Assembly: GCA_021772915.1 (NCBI GenBank)
Contig: JAJFLB010000009.1
Span: forward strand, 62,001-126,000
Source: Gammaproteobacteria bacterium
GTDB lineage: Bacteria; Pseudomonadota; Gammaproteobacteria; Xanthomonadales; SZUA-36
Length of the DNA stretch: 64,000 bases
Reading direction: 5' to 3'
Part shown: positions 44,731 through 53,436 of the stretch, piece after piece
How the letters are laid out: each line of letters opens with the position of its first letter
Position numbering within the stretch: the stretch's first letter is position 1
Notes under the pieces: generated by a model
The model's database searches: none
Seen by the model: only the letters and a program-made list of their open reading frames with translations
Told to the model about the DNA's origin: nothing
Program-made: the position numbers and the translations under genes

Positions 44731-45856
44731 GTACCCGATGGAGAGAGTTGCAGACGAAGTCTACGTCATCGTTGGTCATTGCAGGATATAGTGGCAGTGT
44801 CAGCTCGCGTCGCCCGACCTCCTCGGTGTTGGGAAGCTGCCCAGAAATGCTCCCCAAACGGTCCCGGTAGTAGGAGAAAAGGTGGATCGGCGGGTAATGG
44901 ATGCTGGTTTGGATGCCCCGATCCTTGAGCGCAAGCATCAGGGCGGAACGGTCCACGTGCGGTGCCACGAGTACCGGCATAATGTGGTAACTCGGAGTGT
45001 CAGCTGATTCGGTGAACGGTATCGTCACGTCTTTCAGCGGCTTTAACATGCTGTGGTAGCGGGCGGTGACCCGTGCCCGCTGCTTGTTGTTGTCTGAAAG
45101 CTTGTCCATCTGGACCAGACCGATTGCCGAGCGGATCTCGTCGAGGCGGTAGTTGTAGCCAGCCGCCTTCACGTCGTAGCTGAATGCGTGTCCGCGGTGG
45201 CGGTCCAGTGTCAATGACGTCATGCCGTGGGTTCGCAAAAGCCTGATTTCTTCTGCCAGGCTGTCGTCATCGGTTGTCAGCATGCCACCTTCACCCGTTG
45301 TCATGTTCTTATTGGAGAAGAAACTGAAACAACCAACGTCGCCGATCGCACCGCAGTGGCGACCATTGCTTAGGGCTCCGGGCGCATGTGCACAGTCTTC
45401 GATCAAAGCCAACCCGTGGTGTCGAGCGATCCTGGCGAGTTGATCGGCCGGGGCCGGATAGCCGGCGTAATGCACGACCTGGATTGCACGAGTGCGTGGT
45501 GTGATCCTGGCCTCGACGTCGTTGGGAGAGAGATTCAAGTTGTCGAGGCTCTCAACATCAGCAAAGACCGGCCTTGCGCCGAGACAAGCAATCGAGTTGG
45601 CACTCGCAACAAATGTCAAGGCAGGGCAGATGACCTCGTCCCCGGGTTTAACTCCCACGGCTCGATTGGCCAGGTGCAGCGCTGCGGTGCAGTTGGCTAC
45701 GGCGATGGCGTGCCTCACTCCGACCAGGTCGGCGAAACGCCGTTCGAAATTCTCGGTAATCTCGCCCATGGTGAGCCAACCCGAGTCCAGCACATCATGT
45801 ACGGCTTCGTGTTCTCTTGCGTCAAAATCAATATCAAACAAGGGAATCTTCCACAT
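44711..45856 (-). CDS. DegT/DnrJ/EryC1/StrS sugar aminotransferase
   Basis: A 381-residue PLP-dependent aminotransferase or dehydratase acting on nucleotide-linked keto-sugars. Motifs are SGWLTMGEITENFERRFADL near the start, CTAALHLANRAVGVKPGDEV, IEDCAHAPGALSNGRHCGAI, and the PLP lysine in CFSFFSNKNMTTGEGGML. The C-terminal SIHYPPIHLFSYYR is characteristic. It begins 5 bases after the deacetylase stop and is the last gene of the five-gene sugar operon. The sugar is not identifiable. Confidence 0.93.
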   Translation of the reverse strand: MWKIPLFDIDFDAREHEAVHDVLDSGWLTMGEITENFERRFADLVGVRHAIAVANCTAALHLANRAVGVKPGDEVICPALTFVASANSIACLGARPVFADVESLDNLNLSPNDVEARITPRTRAIQVVHYAGYPAPADQLARIARHHGLALIEDCAHAPGALSNGRHCGAIGDVGCFSFFSNKNMTTGEGGMLTTDDDSLAEEIRLLRTHGMTSLTLDRHRGHAFSYDVKAAGYNYRLDEIRSAIGLVQMDKLSDNNKQRARVTARYHSMLKPLKDVTIPFTESADTPSYHIMPVLVAPHVDRSALMLALKDRGIQTSIHYPPIHLFSYYRDRLGSISGQLPNTEEVGRRELTLPLYPAMTNDDVDFVCNSLHRVLNDQSS

Positions 45857-45861
45857 ATCGG

Positions 45862-46704
45862 CTAGCGTATCCGTTTGTAGTTGATCAACTCAACCTTGTG
45901 CTTTACCAGAGCGTCCCGCACACGGGGGTCCAGCAAGGCTGCGAGCTCGGTGTCCCAGCGATAACCCCAAGAGGCCAGATCTGGGTGTGGCGGGCCAACC
46001 CCAACAGCGGGGTGCAGCGCCAGCTCGGTGACACCTTCCTTGAGAGAGAGGACACGCTCAACCAGGGACTCAGCATCAATTCTACCGGCTCCAAGGAAGC
46101 CAGAGAACCGATCTGGAAACAACAAGCCGGCGCGCCGGGCGGAACTGGCAGCGCGCCGCGCCATCATGTTCAGCAGCGACCGTTTGAGACGGCGGGTCCA
46201 GCCGGCTCGTGCCGGAGTGCCTAGCTCGAGTGGTATACGCAACCGCCCAATACCGGCGTGTTGCATTTCCCGGACGACAAGGTCGGTCAGCCCGGGGAGC
46301 ACGTGGAGGTGCTGATGGGAGTCGAGGTGGGTGGGTTCAATTCCGAGTTCGCCGCACCTCTCGAGTTGTCGACGAATCTCCAGACGAACCTCGTCCCTCC
46401 GAATCAACCCTCTGGTCCAGCGCTGGGCGAAGGTAGTGGCACTGGAACAGAATCGACCGTCGGCACCAACGAGGGTTGGAACGTCGTTCAATGCCGAGAG
46501 TGGGCGTTCTGCTACCAGGGTCAGGTGCAGGCCAACACCGAGTTTCGGATGGTCGAGGGCTGCCGCTGCAGCCTCTTCGGCAGCCGATCCGACGACGATT
46601 AAAGATGCGCTGGTCAGGCAACCATGCACATGCGCTTTGAGGATGCCCTCGTTGATCGCCGGTGCGAGCCCGAAATCGTCACCGCTAACGATTGCCGCGA
46701 TCAC
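45862..46704 (-). CDS. ChbG/YdjC-family carbohydrate deacetylase
   Basis: A 280-residue member of the YdjC/ChbG/HpnK deacetylase family. The metal site is visible in IVSGDDFGLAPAINEGI (Asp-Asp) and THLDSHQHLHVLPGL (His residues), with GVGLHLTLVAERPL. The start is assigned to the GTG at 46704, which overlaps the GT2 stop in a GTGA arrangement like the other joints in this operon and matches the family start; a GTG at 46740 would lie inside the GT2 gene. It would remove an N-acetyl group from a sugar on a lipid or oligosaccharide. Confidence 0.88.
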   Translation of the reverse strand: MIAAIVSGDDFGLAPAINEGILKAHVHGCLTSASLIVVGSAAEEAAAAALDHPKLGVGLHLTLVAERPLSALNDVPTLVGADGRFCSSATTFAQRWTRGLIRRDEVRLEIRRQLERCGELGIEPTHLDSHQHLHVLPGLTDLVVREMQHAGIGRLRIPLELGTPARAGWTRRLKRSLLNMMARRAASSARRAGLLFPDRFSGFLGAGRIDAESLVERVLSLKEGVTELALHPAVGVGPPHPDLASWGYRWDTELAALLDPRVRDALVKHKVELINYKRIR

Positions 46705-47417
46705 GACAGTCCGGGGTGCCGGCGAATGCGTTCTGACCACCAGAACGACAGGAGATCGCGTAGCAGGTAAAAGGGTGTGGAGAAGGTCACGGATGAAGTG
46801 CCAACTTGTCTGTCGATCAGTTGAACGGGAATCTCAGTAAAGACGACGTTCATCTGCTGTAGCCGGTAGATGATTTCACCCTCGACGAGCCAGCCACGGG
46901 AGCGGAAAACAACAGACTGGACGACGGATCGCCTGAACACTCGAAAGGCGGAATTGACATGCTTAACCCTTATGCCGAGCAGGAATTTTGCCAGCGAGTT
47001 GTAGATCACGGATTGAGCACGGCGAAACAGAGCCCTGTCATCTGGCGAGCGATAGCTCAGCACGACATCGTGGTCGTCAAGGTAGGGTACGGCGCGTGCG
47101 ATTGACTCGATTGGAAAGGGGAGATCGATCCAGGTCGTGCAGACCAGGTCCTTGACGGCGTTTTCGAATCCAAGCTGGAGTGCTGAGCCGGCGCCGTTGC
47201 GCTCGGTTTCGTGGATCACGGAGATCTCGGTTCGCCCGGTGGCGAAAGCGTCGCAAGCAGCGGCACTGCCGTCAGTGCTGCCGCTCTCAACGATGACGAT
47301 CTCAAAGTCGGCGAACGTAGATTCCAGGTACGAGTATATCTCTTCAAGTGTGGCGGGCAGGCAATCAATTTCGTTGTACAGCGGGATAATTGCAGAGAAA
47401 GATCGACTCGTAATCAT
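46701..47417 (-). CDS. GT2-family glycosyltransferase (dolichol-phosphate-sugar-synthase-like)
   Basis: A 238-residue family 2 glycosyltransferase starting RSFSAIIPLYNEIDCLPATL. The nucleotide-binding segment is FEIVIVESGSTDGSAAA, and TWIDLPFPIES occupies the DxD-like position. Missing C-terminal membrane helices suggest it loads a sugar onto a polyprenyl phosphate like DPM1-type enzymes. The nearby GtrA gene is a common partner of such synthases. Four-base overlaps join it to the nucleotidyltransferase upstream and the deacetylase downstream. Confidence 0.88.
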   Translation of the reverse strand: MITSRSFSAIIPLYNEIDCLPATLEEIYSYLESTFADFEIVIVESGSTDGSAAACDAFATGRTEISVIHETERNGAGSALQLGFENAVKDLVCTTWIDLPFPIESIARAVPYLDDHDVVLSYRSPDDRALFRRAQSVIYNSLAKFLLGIRVKHVNSAFRVFRRSVVQSVVFRSRGWLVEGEIIYRLQQMNVVFTEIPVQLIDRQVGTSSVTFSTPFYLLRDLLSFWWSERIRRHPGLS

Positions 47418-48133
47418 TCGTCCACTTGCCCTTCGGAGAGGTGTACGAAGTGTTCGTCGTAAGCCTCCTGCGCCACCTGGTAATCATCGACCTGGCCGAT
47501 GTCGAGCCAGTAGTCTTCGATAAGGTAGCGTGCAACGGGCATTTTTTGCGCCAGCATGTCCTTGATCAGGTTATCGATCCCGTAATACGTGTTCTCTGGA
47601 ATCAAGTCCAACAATGCCGGCTTGATCACGTAGATTCCGCCGACCACCTGGTGCTCGAGATCTGGTTTTTCCTCCACGGTCGTTATGTAGTCACCCTCAG
47701 AGATGACTTTGCCGAGATTGAAGGGTGTCGTGATGTTTTTCGTGACGACGGTAAGGTCAGCGTTGACGCCGAGAGCGAACTCGTAGAGTTTGCCGAAGTC
47801 CAGGGTGGTCAGAATGTCTCCGTTCATCATGAAGAACGGCTCGGCAAGGTGCTCCTTCAGCAGGCTCAGTGGACCGCAGGTACCCAGTGGTTTCGACTCA
47901 ACGCTGTAATGCAGATTAAGACCGTAATTTGACCCGTCGCCGAAGAATGCCTGCACGTAGTCCGCTCGATAGTAAGTGGCGACGAAGATGTCGGTGACGC
48001 CGAAGGTCTTGAGGCTGAGCACGGCGATCTCCAAAACCGAACTCTCCCCCACCGGCAGCATTGGCTTGGGGATGATCTCGGTAAACGGGCGGAGCCGCTG
48101 CCCCAATCCGCCGGCAAGAATGATCGCCTTCAC
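47414..48133 (-). CDS. Sugar-1-phosphate nucleotidyltransferase
   Basis: A 239-residue NTP-transferase that activates a sugar phosphate to a nucleotide sugar. The signature AIILAGGLGQRLRPFTEIIP followed by KPMLPVG is at the N-terminus. FMMNGDILTTLDFGK carries the metal Asp, and TTVEEKPDLEHQVVGGIYVI is typical. It lacks a left-handed helix domain. It overlaps the epimerase gene by four bases and the GT2 gene by four bases. Substrate unknown. Confidence 0.92.
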   Translation of the reverse strand: MKAIILAGGLGQRLRPFTEIIPKPMLPVGESSVLEIAVLSLKTFGVTDIFVATYYRADYVQAFFGDGSNYGLNLHYSVESKPLGTCGPLSLLKEHLAEPFFMMNGDILTTLDFGKLYEFALGVNADLTVVTKNITTPFNLGKVISEGDYITTVEEKPDLEHQVVGGIYVIKPALLDLIPENTYYGIDNLIKDMLAQKMPVARYLIEDYWLDIGQVDDYQVAQEAYDEHFVHLSEGQVDE

Positions 48134-49122
48134 AGCTGGGCTCCGCGGCTGTTATTGTAAACATCGGCGTCGGGGTCGTTAAAGGTACCGGCCACCAGGT
48201 GTTCGTATATCTCTTTTATGCCGTCACTGACCCGTCGTGTGATCTTGAAAGACAAGGTCGTGGCGATGTGGTCGAAATTAACTTTGTAGTCTCGCGGATC
48301 CTCCTGCTTGTGAACGTAGGAAATCCGTGCACTCGGGGAGAGTTCGGTGAGAATGGCTGCAAGCTGTTCCTTAGTGTAGTTCTCATCGGTATCGCCAACA
48401 TTGAAGACCGTCTGGTGGATCAGCTTGCGGTCGGCCTCCAACACTCTTGCGCAGGCTTCGGCCAGGTCTTCCGTGTGGCAGTAGGGCCGCCAGAATTGCT
48501 GTCCATAGATCTCAAGTTCCCGCCCGAGCGCAATTTCGCGAGTGAACTCGTTCACGGTGAGATCGAACCGCATGCGCGGTGCAAGACCATATGCAGTGGC
48601 GAAGCGCAGGGCAGTCGGCGAGAAATCGGGACGTACCGGTGTCTGCAGGATGTAATTTTCGAACTCGACCTTGGTTTCGGCGTAAAGCGACAACGGTGCC
48701 AATGGGGTTGATTCATGGCAGTAGTCTTCGTCCTGCTGCCGCCCGTAATTACTGCAGGTTGAAGAGAAAACAAAACGTTTGACATTACCACCGTCACGCG
48801 CGGCCCGAAAGAGAACCTTTGAGGCGTCAAGGTTGGTTTTCCGAGCCAATCCGGGGGAGAGCGAGCAGGCCGGGTCGCCGACAATGGCTGCCAGGTGAAC
48901 GACAGCGTCTACCTCCGCCAATGGCGAGACCCAGGTCTCGGGATCGACAATGTCACCCTCAATAAAGTGGAAGAGCGGATGATTGTGGAGATCCGCGATC
49001 GCGGCACCGCCGAAAAGCAGGCGATCGATACCCCATACCACATGACCTCGATCCAGTAGTTTGCGAGAGAGGATTGCGCCTATGTAGCCCGCCGCCCCAG
49101 TGACAAGAATCTTTGTCCTCAC
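48130..49122 (-). CDS. NAD-dependent sugar epimerase/dehydratase
   Basis: A 330-residue extended SDR. The NAD motif is KILVTGAAGYIGAILSRKLL, the Ser is in FVFSSTCSNYGR, and the catalytic YxxxK is in LSLYAETKVEFENYI. C-terminal segments (QFWRPYCHTEDLAEACARVL, FNVGDTDENYTKEQLA) place it with UDP/dTDP-sugar epimerases. The start is a GTG with AAGG upstream. It is the first gene of the five-gene sugar operon, all joined by overlaps or a 5-base gap. Confidence 0.92.
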   Translation of the reverse strand: MRTKILVTGAAGYIGAILSRKLLDRGHVVWGIDRLLFGGAAIADLHNHPLFHFIEGDIVDPETWVSPLAEVDAVVHLAAIVGDPACSLSPGLARKTNLDASKVLFRAARDGGNVKRFVFSSTCSNYGRQQDEDYCHESTPLAPLSLYAETKVEFENYILQTPVRPDFSPTALRFATAYGLAPRMRFDLTVNEFTREIALGRELEIYGQQFWRPYCHTEDLAEACARVLEADRKLIHQTVFNVGDTDENYTKEQLAAILTELSPSARISYVHKQEDPRDYKVNFDHIATTLSFKITRRVSDGIKEIYEHLVAGTFNDPDADVYNNSRGAQL

Positions 49123-49289
49123 AAGCAGATGCCTTTTGGTCGTAACAGTTTCGGCTTAATTACTGTTCCCTCCTACGTTGATGAGGTAAAGACAGACAGA
49201 AGCTATTCTTCCACAAATACACGCCCATGAGTAATTGATTTTCCCAACTTGGTGTTATGGCGCTGGAAGAACATCGGCGTAACCGGTAC

Positions 49290-49721
49290 CTACCCAGCGC
49301 ACTGGTCTTTTTCCTGTTGTGCAAAAACAAAGTGCTTCATCATTAAGAAACTGGAAAAAGCAGTTACAAACTCCGAAAAAATAACCCCGAAGTAGGGTGT
49401 AAGACCCAATAGTTCAACCGTTGCGGTTGTTACACCCAGCAGAATCAGGTAATTGACAAACAGCATGAAGGCGTACCTTATCGTGCTGGGAATCTCAGGC
49501 ATACCTACAAGGCCGTAAGTAAACGAACGATTTAGCATAAAGTGAGCAATAATTGTGAGTGTGTAGGCAATAGAGACAGCAATACGATAATCGAGCCCGA
49601 CTACGCCATAAAATAACCACACCAGAACAAAATTCAATGCGAACGTTGTCAAACCTACTATGCTGAAACGTAGCAGTTGCCACTTGTTAGCAGTCACATA
49701 TGAGACGATGACAGTCAGCAT
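49290..49721 (-). CDS. GtrA-like flippase-type membrane protein
   Basis: A 143-residue GtrA family protein with four membrane helices (LLRFSIVGLTTFALNFVLVW; YRIAVSIAYTLTIIAHFMLN; YAFMLFVNYLILLGV; FGVIFSEFVTAFSSFLMMKH). The motif FMLNRSFTY is characteristic. GtrA-like proteins are thought to flip polyprenyl-phosphate-linked sugars made by GT2 synthases. It lies 167 bases upstream of the epimerase on the same strand and probably works with the GT2 enzyme. Confidence 0.88.
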   Translation of the reverse strand: MLTVIVSYVTANKWQLLRFSIVGLTTFALNFVLVWLFYGVVGLDYRIAVSIAYTLTIIAHFMLNRSFTYGLVGMPEIPSTIRYAFMLFVNYLILLGVTTATVELLGLTPYFGVIFSEFVTAFSSFLMMKHFVFAQQEKDQCAG

Positions 49722-49807
49722 TTCAAAATTGCGTAAACTTGAGTTTGACCTGTGCGACTATCCTGGTGTGTGGGTAAGTAGCCATTGTTTGGTCCGGTTA
49801 AAATTGA

Positions 49808-49884
49808 TGGTGGTGATGGGTGGACTTGAACCACCGACCTCAGCATTATGAATGCCGCGCTCTAACCAGCTGAGCTACATCACC
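49808..49884 (-). tRNA. tRNA-Met (CAT), elongator type
   Basis: A 77-base cloverleaf on the minus strand. The acceptor stem GGTGATG pairs with CATCACC. The D-arm has AGCTCAGCTGGTTAGAGC, the anticodon loop is TTCATAA (CAT), and the T-arm is GGTGGTTCAAGTCCACC. CCA is encoded. It resembles elongator tRNA-Met; a tRNA-Ile2 with modified CAU cannot be wholly excluded. Confidence 0.94.
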
Positions 49885-49978
49885 TTTACCTTGACCAGAC
49901 CATTGCGGCCGGGGGCGTGAATTTTCCATTCGCCGGGATCGGTTGTCAACTGAAAAAGCGGTCCCTGATTTTCTTTTC

Positions 49979-50917
49979 TTAGCTTATAAAATCATACCCA
50001 AACGCGTTTTTGAAGCAATTTGTAATCTCATCCGGTGTTGGAGTGTGGTTTTGTGGACCCTGTACAGCGATTTTCAACGCGCCCATGACTGAACCTATGC
50101 GACAGGCTGTGACCAGGCCCAGGTCGTTTTGCAAGCCATAAATCAATCCGGAACGATAAGCGTCGCCACAGCCCGTCGGATCCTTAACGCTTACAGGTGT
50201 TACTGCCTCTATGTTTTCCTCACCATTGCGGGTGATCAGGCTGGAGCCATCTCCTCCACGGGTGATAATCAAAGCCTCCACCTGTTCGGCAACCTGTTCC
50301 TGGCTCAAGCCGGTACGCTCCTGGATTAACTGGAACTCATAGTCGTTGGCGACCAGCCAGTCGGCCTGCTGAATGAAGGTCTTCAGATCTTCACCATCAA
50401 ACAGGGTCATGGCCTGACCAGGATCGAAAATGTGTGGGATACCCAGGCTTTTAAAATCCCGGCTGTGCTGCAGCATTGCCTGCCTGCTGTCAGGTGCCAC
50501 GATACCGAGGGTCATGCCTTTGGTGTCGCTTACCTTGTTCAAGTGGCTTTCCTGCATGGCCCCCGGGTGAAATGCTGTGATCTGGTTGTCATCGACGTCC
50601 GTGGTGATGAAAGCCTGTGGAGTGAACTCTCCCTCAAGATGACGGACGTAGCGGGTCGAGATACCAAGGGTATCCAGACGTCTCTGATAGGGACCAAAAT
50701 CATCGCCAACGGTTGCCATCGGAAAGGGCTCACCACCCAGAAGCTTCAGATTATAGGCAATATTGCCGGCTACTCCGCCGTATTGACGACGCATTTCCGG
50801 AACCACAAAGGCCACGTTCAGGATGTGCACTTTGTCTGGCAAGATGTGGTCTTTGAAACGCTCCGGGAATACCATGATGGTGTCGTAGGCCAGGGAGCCA
50901 CAGATTAATGCTGACAT
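49979..50917 (-). CDS. PfkB-family carbohydrate/adenosine kinase
   Basis: A 312-residue ribokinase-fold kinase. The start is at MSALICGSLAYDTIM with GGA upstream; the frame extends a further 16 residues without support. The N-terminal PfkB signature is RQYGGVAGNIAYNLKLLGGE. The C-terminal signature is VKDPTGCGDAYRSGLIYGL, with the catalytic Asp in GCGDAY. The substrate looks like adenosine or a related sugar nucleoside, from the adenosine-kinase-like body. It sits alone between the tRNA and the divergent mreB. Confidence 0.88.
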   Translation of the reverse strand: MSALICGSLAYDTIMVFPERFKDHILPDKVHILNVAFVVPEMRRQYGGVAGNIAYNLKLLGGEPFPMATVGDDFGPYQRRLDTLGISTRYVRHLEGEFTPQAFITTDVDDNQITAFHPGAMQESHLNKVSDTKGMTLGIVAPDSRQAMLQHSRDFKSLGIPHIFDPGQAMTLFDGEDLKTFIQQADWLVANDYEFQLIQERTGLSQEQVAEQVEALIITRGGDGSSLITRNGEENIEAVTPVSVKDPTGCGDAYRSGLIYGLQNDLGLVTACRIGSVMGALKIAVQGPQNHTPTPDEITNCFKNAFGYDFIS

Positions 50918-51147
50918 GCTAGTTTTCCGTACTGTTATCGAATGTCGGGTAGGTGAAGGCGGCATTTTAGCGGATTTTCAGGCGGTGGCTGCAAATTTAT
51001 CAAAAACAGCTTCGTGGTGAACCGGATTAGCCTGTGTAGCGCACGGTAAATACACGATGCAAACCACCAGCGCTGCTTGCTGAAATGTAAGCTGACTGCT
51101 ACATTATCCAGCCCTGATCATGGCTTTTTCCACCGGAACATAACAAT

Positions 51148-52197
51148 ATGGTTTTCAAGAGTCTGCGTGGTCTTTTTTCCAATGACCTTTCGATTGACCT
51201 GGGTACTGCCAATACGCTTGTGTTTGTACGTGGTCAGGGCATCGTCCTGAACGAGCCTTCGGTCGTTGCCGTGCGTATGGATCGTGGTCCAGGTGGGCCG
51301 CAGTCGGTGGCCGCCGTGGGTATGGCGGCCAAACTCATGTTGGGCCGTACGCCGGGAAACATACGTACGATCAGACCGTTGAAGGATGGTGTCATTGCTG
51401 ACTTCAACATGACCGAGGCCATGCTGCAGCACTTTATCAAGAAGGTGCATGAATCGCGGTTTTTGCGCCCCAGTCCAAGGGTGTTGGTGTGTGTGCCTTG
51501 TAGTTCCACCCAGGTGGAACGCAAAGCCATCAAGGAGTCGGCTGAGGGCGCGGGTGCACGTGAGGTTTTCCTGGTGGAAGAACCTATGGCGGCCGCAATC
51601 GGTGCCGGCATTCCCGTGCACGAGGCCCGTGGCGCGATGGTGCTGGATATCGGTGGTGGCACCTCGGAGGTGGCGGTGATATCGCTCAACGGCTTGGTGT
51701 ATTCCAACTCCGTGCGGGTTGGCGGTGATCAGTTTGATGAGTCTATTGTCAATTTTGTGCGACGCAATTACGGCACGTTGATTGGCGAGTCCACGGCGGA
51801 AAAGATCAAGATCGAGATCGGTCGCGCCTTTCCTGACGATGAAATGCAGGAGATGGCGGTATCCGGACGCAATCTGGCCGAAGGTGTGCCGCGGAGGATT
51901 ACTATCAACTGCAACGAGGTGCTGGAAGCCTTGACAGAGAATCTGACCAGCGTCCTTGACGCGGTCAAGGCCGCACTGGAGCAAACACCACCTGAGTTGT
52001 GCTCGGATGTGGTGGAAACCGGCATCGTGTTAACCGGCGGAGGTGCATTACTAAAAGGAATGGATCGGTTGATCAGCTCAGAGACCGGGTTGCCCGTATT
52101 CGTGGCCGACGATCCACTGACCTGTGTCGCCAGAGGTGGTGGCCGAGCGTTGGAATTAATAGATGAGAGCCGCGGCGATTTTTTCACCACCAGCTAG
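51148..52197 (+). CDS. mreB: Rod-shape actin-like protein MreB
   Basis: MreB polymerises on the inner membrane and positions the elongation machinery. The 349-residue protein has all actin-fold sites: the N-terminal amphipathic helix [12 protein letters not shown], phosphate 1 in [12 protein letters not shown], connect 1/phosphate 2 in [15 protein letters not shown], and adenosine [13 protein letters not shown]. The C-terminus ends GDFFTTS instead of the usual GGDLF-type tail. Its TAG stop coincides with the CTAG boundary of the 293-bp element, which may have rewritten the last residues. The element separates it from mreC by 381 bases. Confidence 0.98.
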   Translation: MVFKSLRGLFSNDLSIDLGTANTLVFVRGQGIVLNEPSVVAVRMDRGPGGPQSVAAVGMAAKLMLGRTPGNIRTIRPLKDGVIADFNMTEAMLQHFIKKVHESRFLRPSPRVLVCVPCSSTQVERKAIKESAEGAGAREVFLVEEPMAAAIGAGIPVHEARGAMVLDIGGGTSEVAVISLNGLVYSNSVRVGGDQFDESIVNFVRRNYGTLIGESTAEKIKIEIGRAFPDDEMQEMAVSGRNLAEGVPRRITINCNEVLEALTENLTSVLDAVKAALEQTPPELCSDVVETGIVLTGGGALLKGMDRLISSETGLPVFVADDPLTCVARGGGRALELIDESRGDFFTTS

Positions 52198-52486
52198 TGC
52201 TCCGTCCATGTGATAACTACGGATTCAGAGGTACCCAGATGTTTCAGGACAAGACGCAGACCGCAGAGAATGGCCTGGTCCTTCTCAAGGGCTGCACCAA
52301 GAGTAGGCGCCCTCAGGCGACGCAGTGGGGACATCTGGGTAGCTCCCTGCGGGCGAGCTGGGAAGCGGTTGACCGTGGTGCCGCATCACTTGGCAAGGAC
52401 CGGGCCATTACCTGCATGCTGCAACCCCACGGTCAACCACTTCCCAACTCGCTGAACTCGCAGTTATCACATGGACGGAGTACTAG
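52194..52486. repeat. 293-bp palindromic element, copy 2 (between mreB and mreC)
   Basis: CTAG at each end bounds an element exactly 293 bases long. Terminal inverted repeats of about 26 bp (AGTGCTCCGTCCATGTGATA against TATCACATGGACGGAGTACT) differ in sequence from those of copy 1 except for the outer ten bases. Internal stems include ACGGTCAACC(A/G)CTTCCCA in both senses and the CCAGATG/CATCTGG pair. Read as its reverse complement, the element aligns with copy 1 along its whole length. Its left CTAG supplies the mreB stop. Confidence 0.9.
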
Positions 52487-52578
52487 TGGTCCCCCAAACC
52501 TACCTTCTTGGATCACTGGGGAAGTAATTTTTTCGGGTCACGTGATCAGACCCGGCCTTCTGGATATACGACAAGACA

Positions 52579-53436
52579 TTGGTACATAAGGAATCACCAG
52601 ATTCAAGTCGCTGGTTTGGCGGGGAAGGCAAACGTACGGCGCGGCTGATGCTGTATGTTCTGCTGGCCATTGTACTGATGTCGATGGATCAGCGGGGACA
52701 CTATGTACCCCGGATACGCAACGTGATGGAGTTGGCAGCCGAACCGGTGTTCCGCCTGCTTGGGTGGCCAGCCGTGGTCCTGCGGTCATTGCAACAACTC
52801 ACCCGAAGCCAAACAAAACTGATCACGGAAAACCGGCAGTTGCTGGAGCAGCAGTTGAAAACGGCGGGTGCAGTGCAAACCCAGGCATCCCTGGTACAGG
52901 AAAACCAAAGACTGAGAAACCTGCTCGAGACGACCCGGGGACGCAGCTACAATTTTCAGTTTGCAGAAATGATCCGTGTTGACCTGGATCCGTTCTCGCA
53001 CAAAGTCTGGATTGACCGAGGCGCCAATGAGGGAGTGGTTGTCGGACAAGCCGTTATTGATGGTCTGGGTATTGTGGGTCAGGTTGAAAACGTGCTTCAG
53101 CACACCGCAACGGTACGGCTGATATCCGATCCGGATCATGCATTGCCGGTACAGATCAACCGGACAGGGTTGCGTACGGTAGCCTACGGTGCCGGGTCAA
53201 CTGATCACTTATTAATGCCGGATGTACCACTGCAGGCAGATGTCGGTGTGGGTGACATGATCGTGACCTCAGGTCTCGGTGGCCGCTTTCCCGCAGGCTT
53301 CCCCGTGGGCGAGGTGGGAGGGGTAGACCGCGACAGCGGTGATACCTTTGCCAAGGTTTATGTGCTGCCTTATGCGGCGCTTGACCGTGGGCGGGAAGTA
53401 TTGTTGATTATTCCGTCTGAGGCGGAACAGCCGTGA
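52579..53436 (+). CDS. mreC: Rod-shape-determining protein MreC
   Basis: MreC is a bitopic scaffold linking MreB to PBP2. The 285-residue chain has a short basic N-terminus, one membrane helix (ARLMLYVLLAIVLMSMDQ), a coiled coil (TENRQLLEQQLKTAGAVQT) and the C-terminal double beta-barrel (HKVWIDRGANEGVVVGQAVI, MIVTSGLGGRFPAGFPVGEV). The TTG start is inferred from the expected leader length; an ATG near 52648 would cut into the helix. It overlaps mreD by four bases (GTGA). Because the element lies just upstream, its expression may depend on read-through or a promoter beyond the element. Confidence 0.95.
   Translation: MVHKESPDSSRWFGGEGKRTARLMLYVLLAIVLMSMDQRGHYVPRIRNVMELAAEPVFRLLGWPAVVLRSLQQLTRSQTKLITENRQLLEQQLKTAGAVQTQASLVQENQRLRNLLETTRGRSYNFQFAEMIRVDLDPFSHKVWIDRGANEGVVVGQAVIDGLGIVGQVENVLQHTATVRLISDPDHALPVQINRTGLRTVAYGAGSTDHLLMPDVPLQADVGVGDMIVTSGLGGRFPAGFPVGEVGGVDRDSGDTFAKVYVLPYAALDRGREVLLIIPSEAEQP

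Noticed and set aside
51118-51984. Long open frame antisense to mreB (288 residues)
   Set aside because: It lies wholly opposite a certain mreB gene, its residue composition (His/Gln/Thr-rich) is that of a shadow frame, and it has no recognisable domain.
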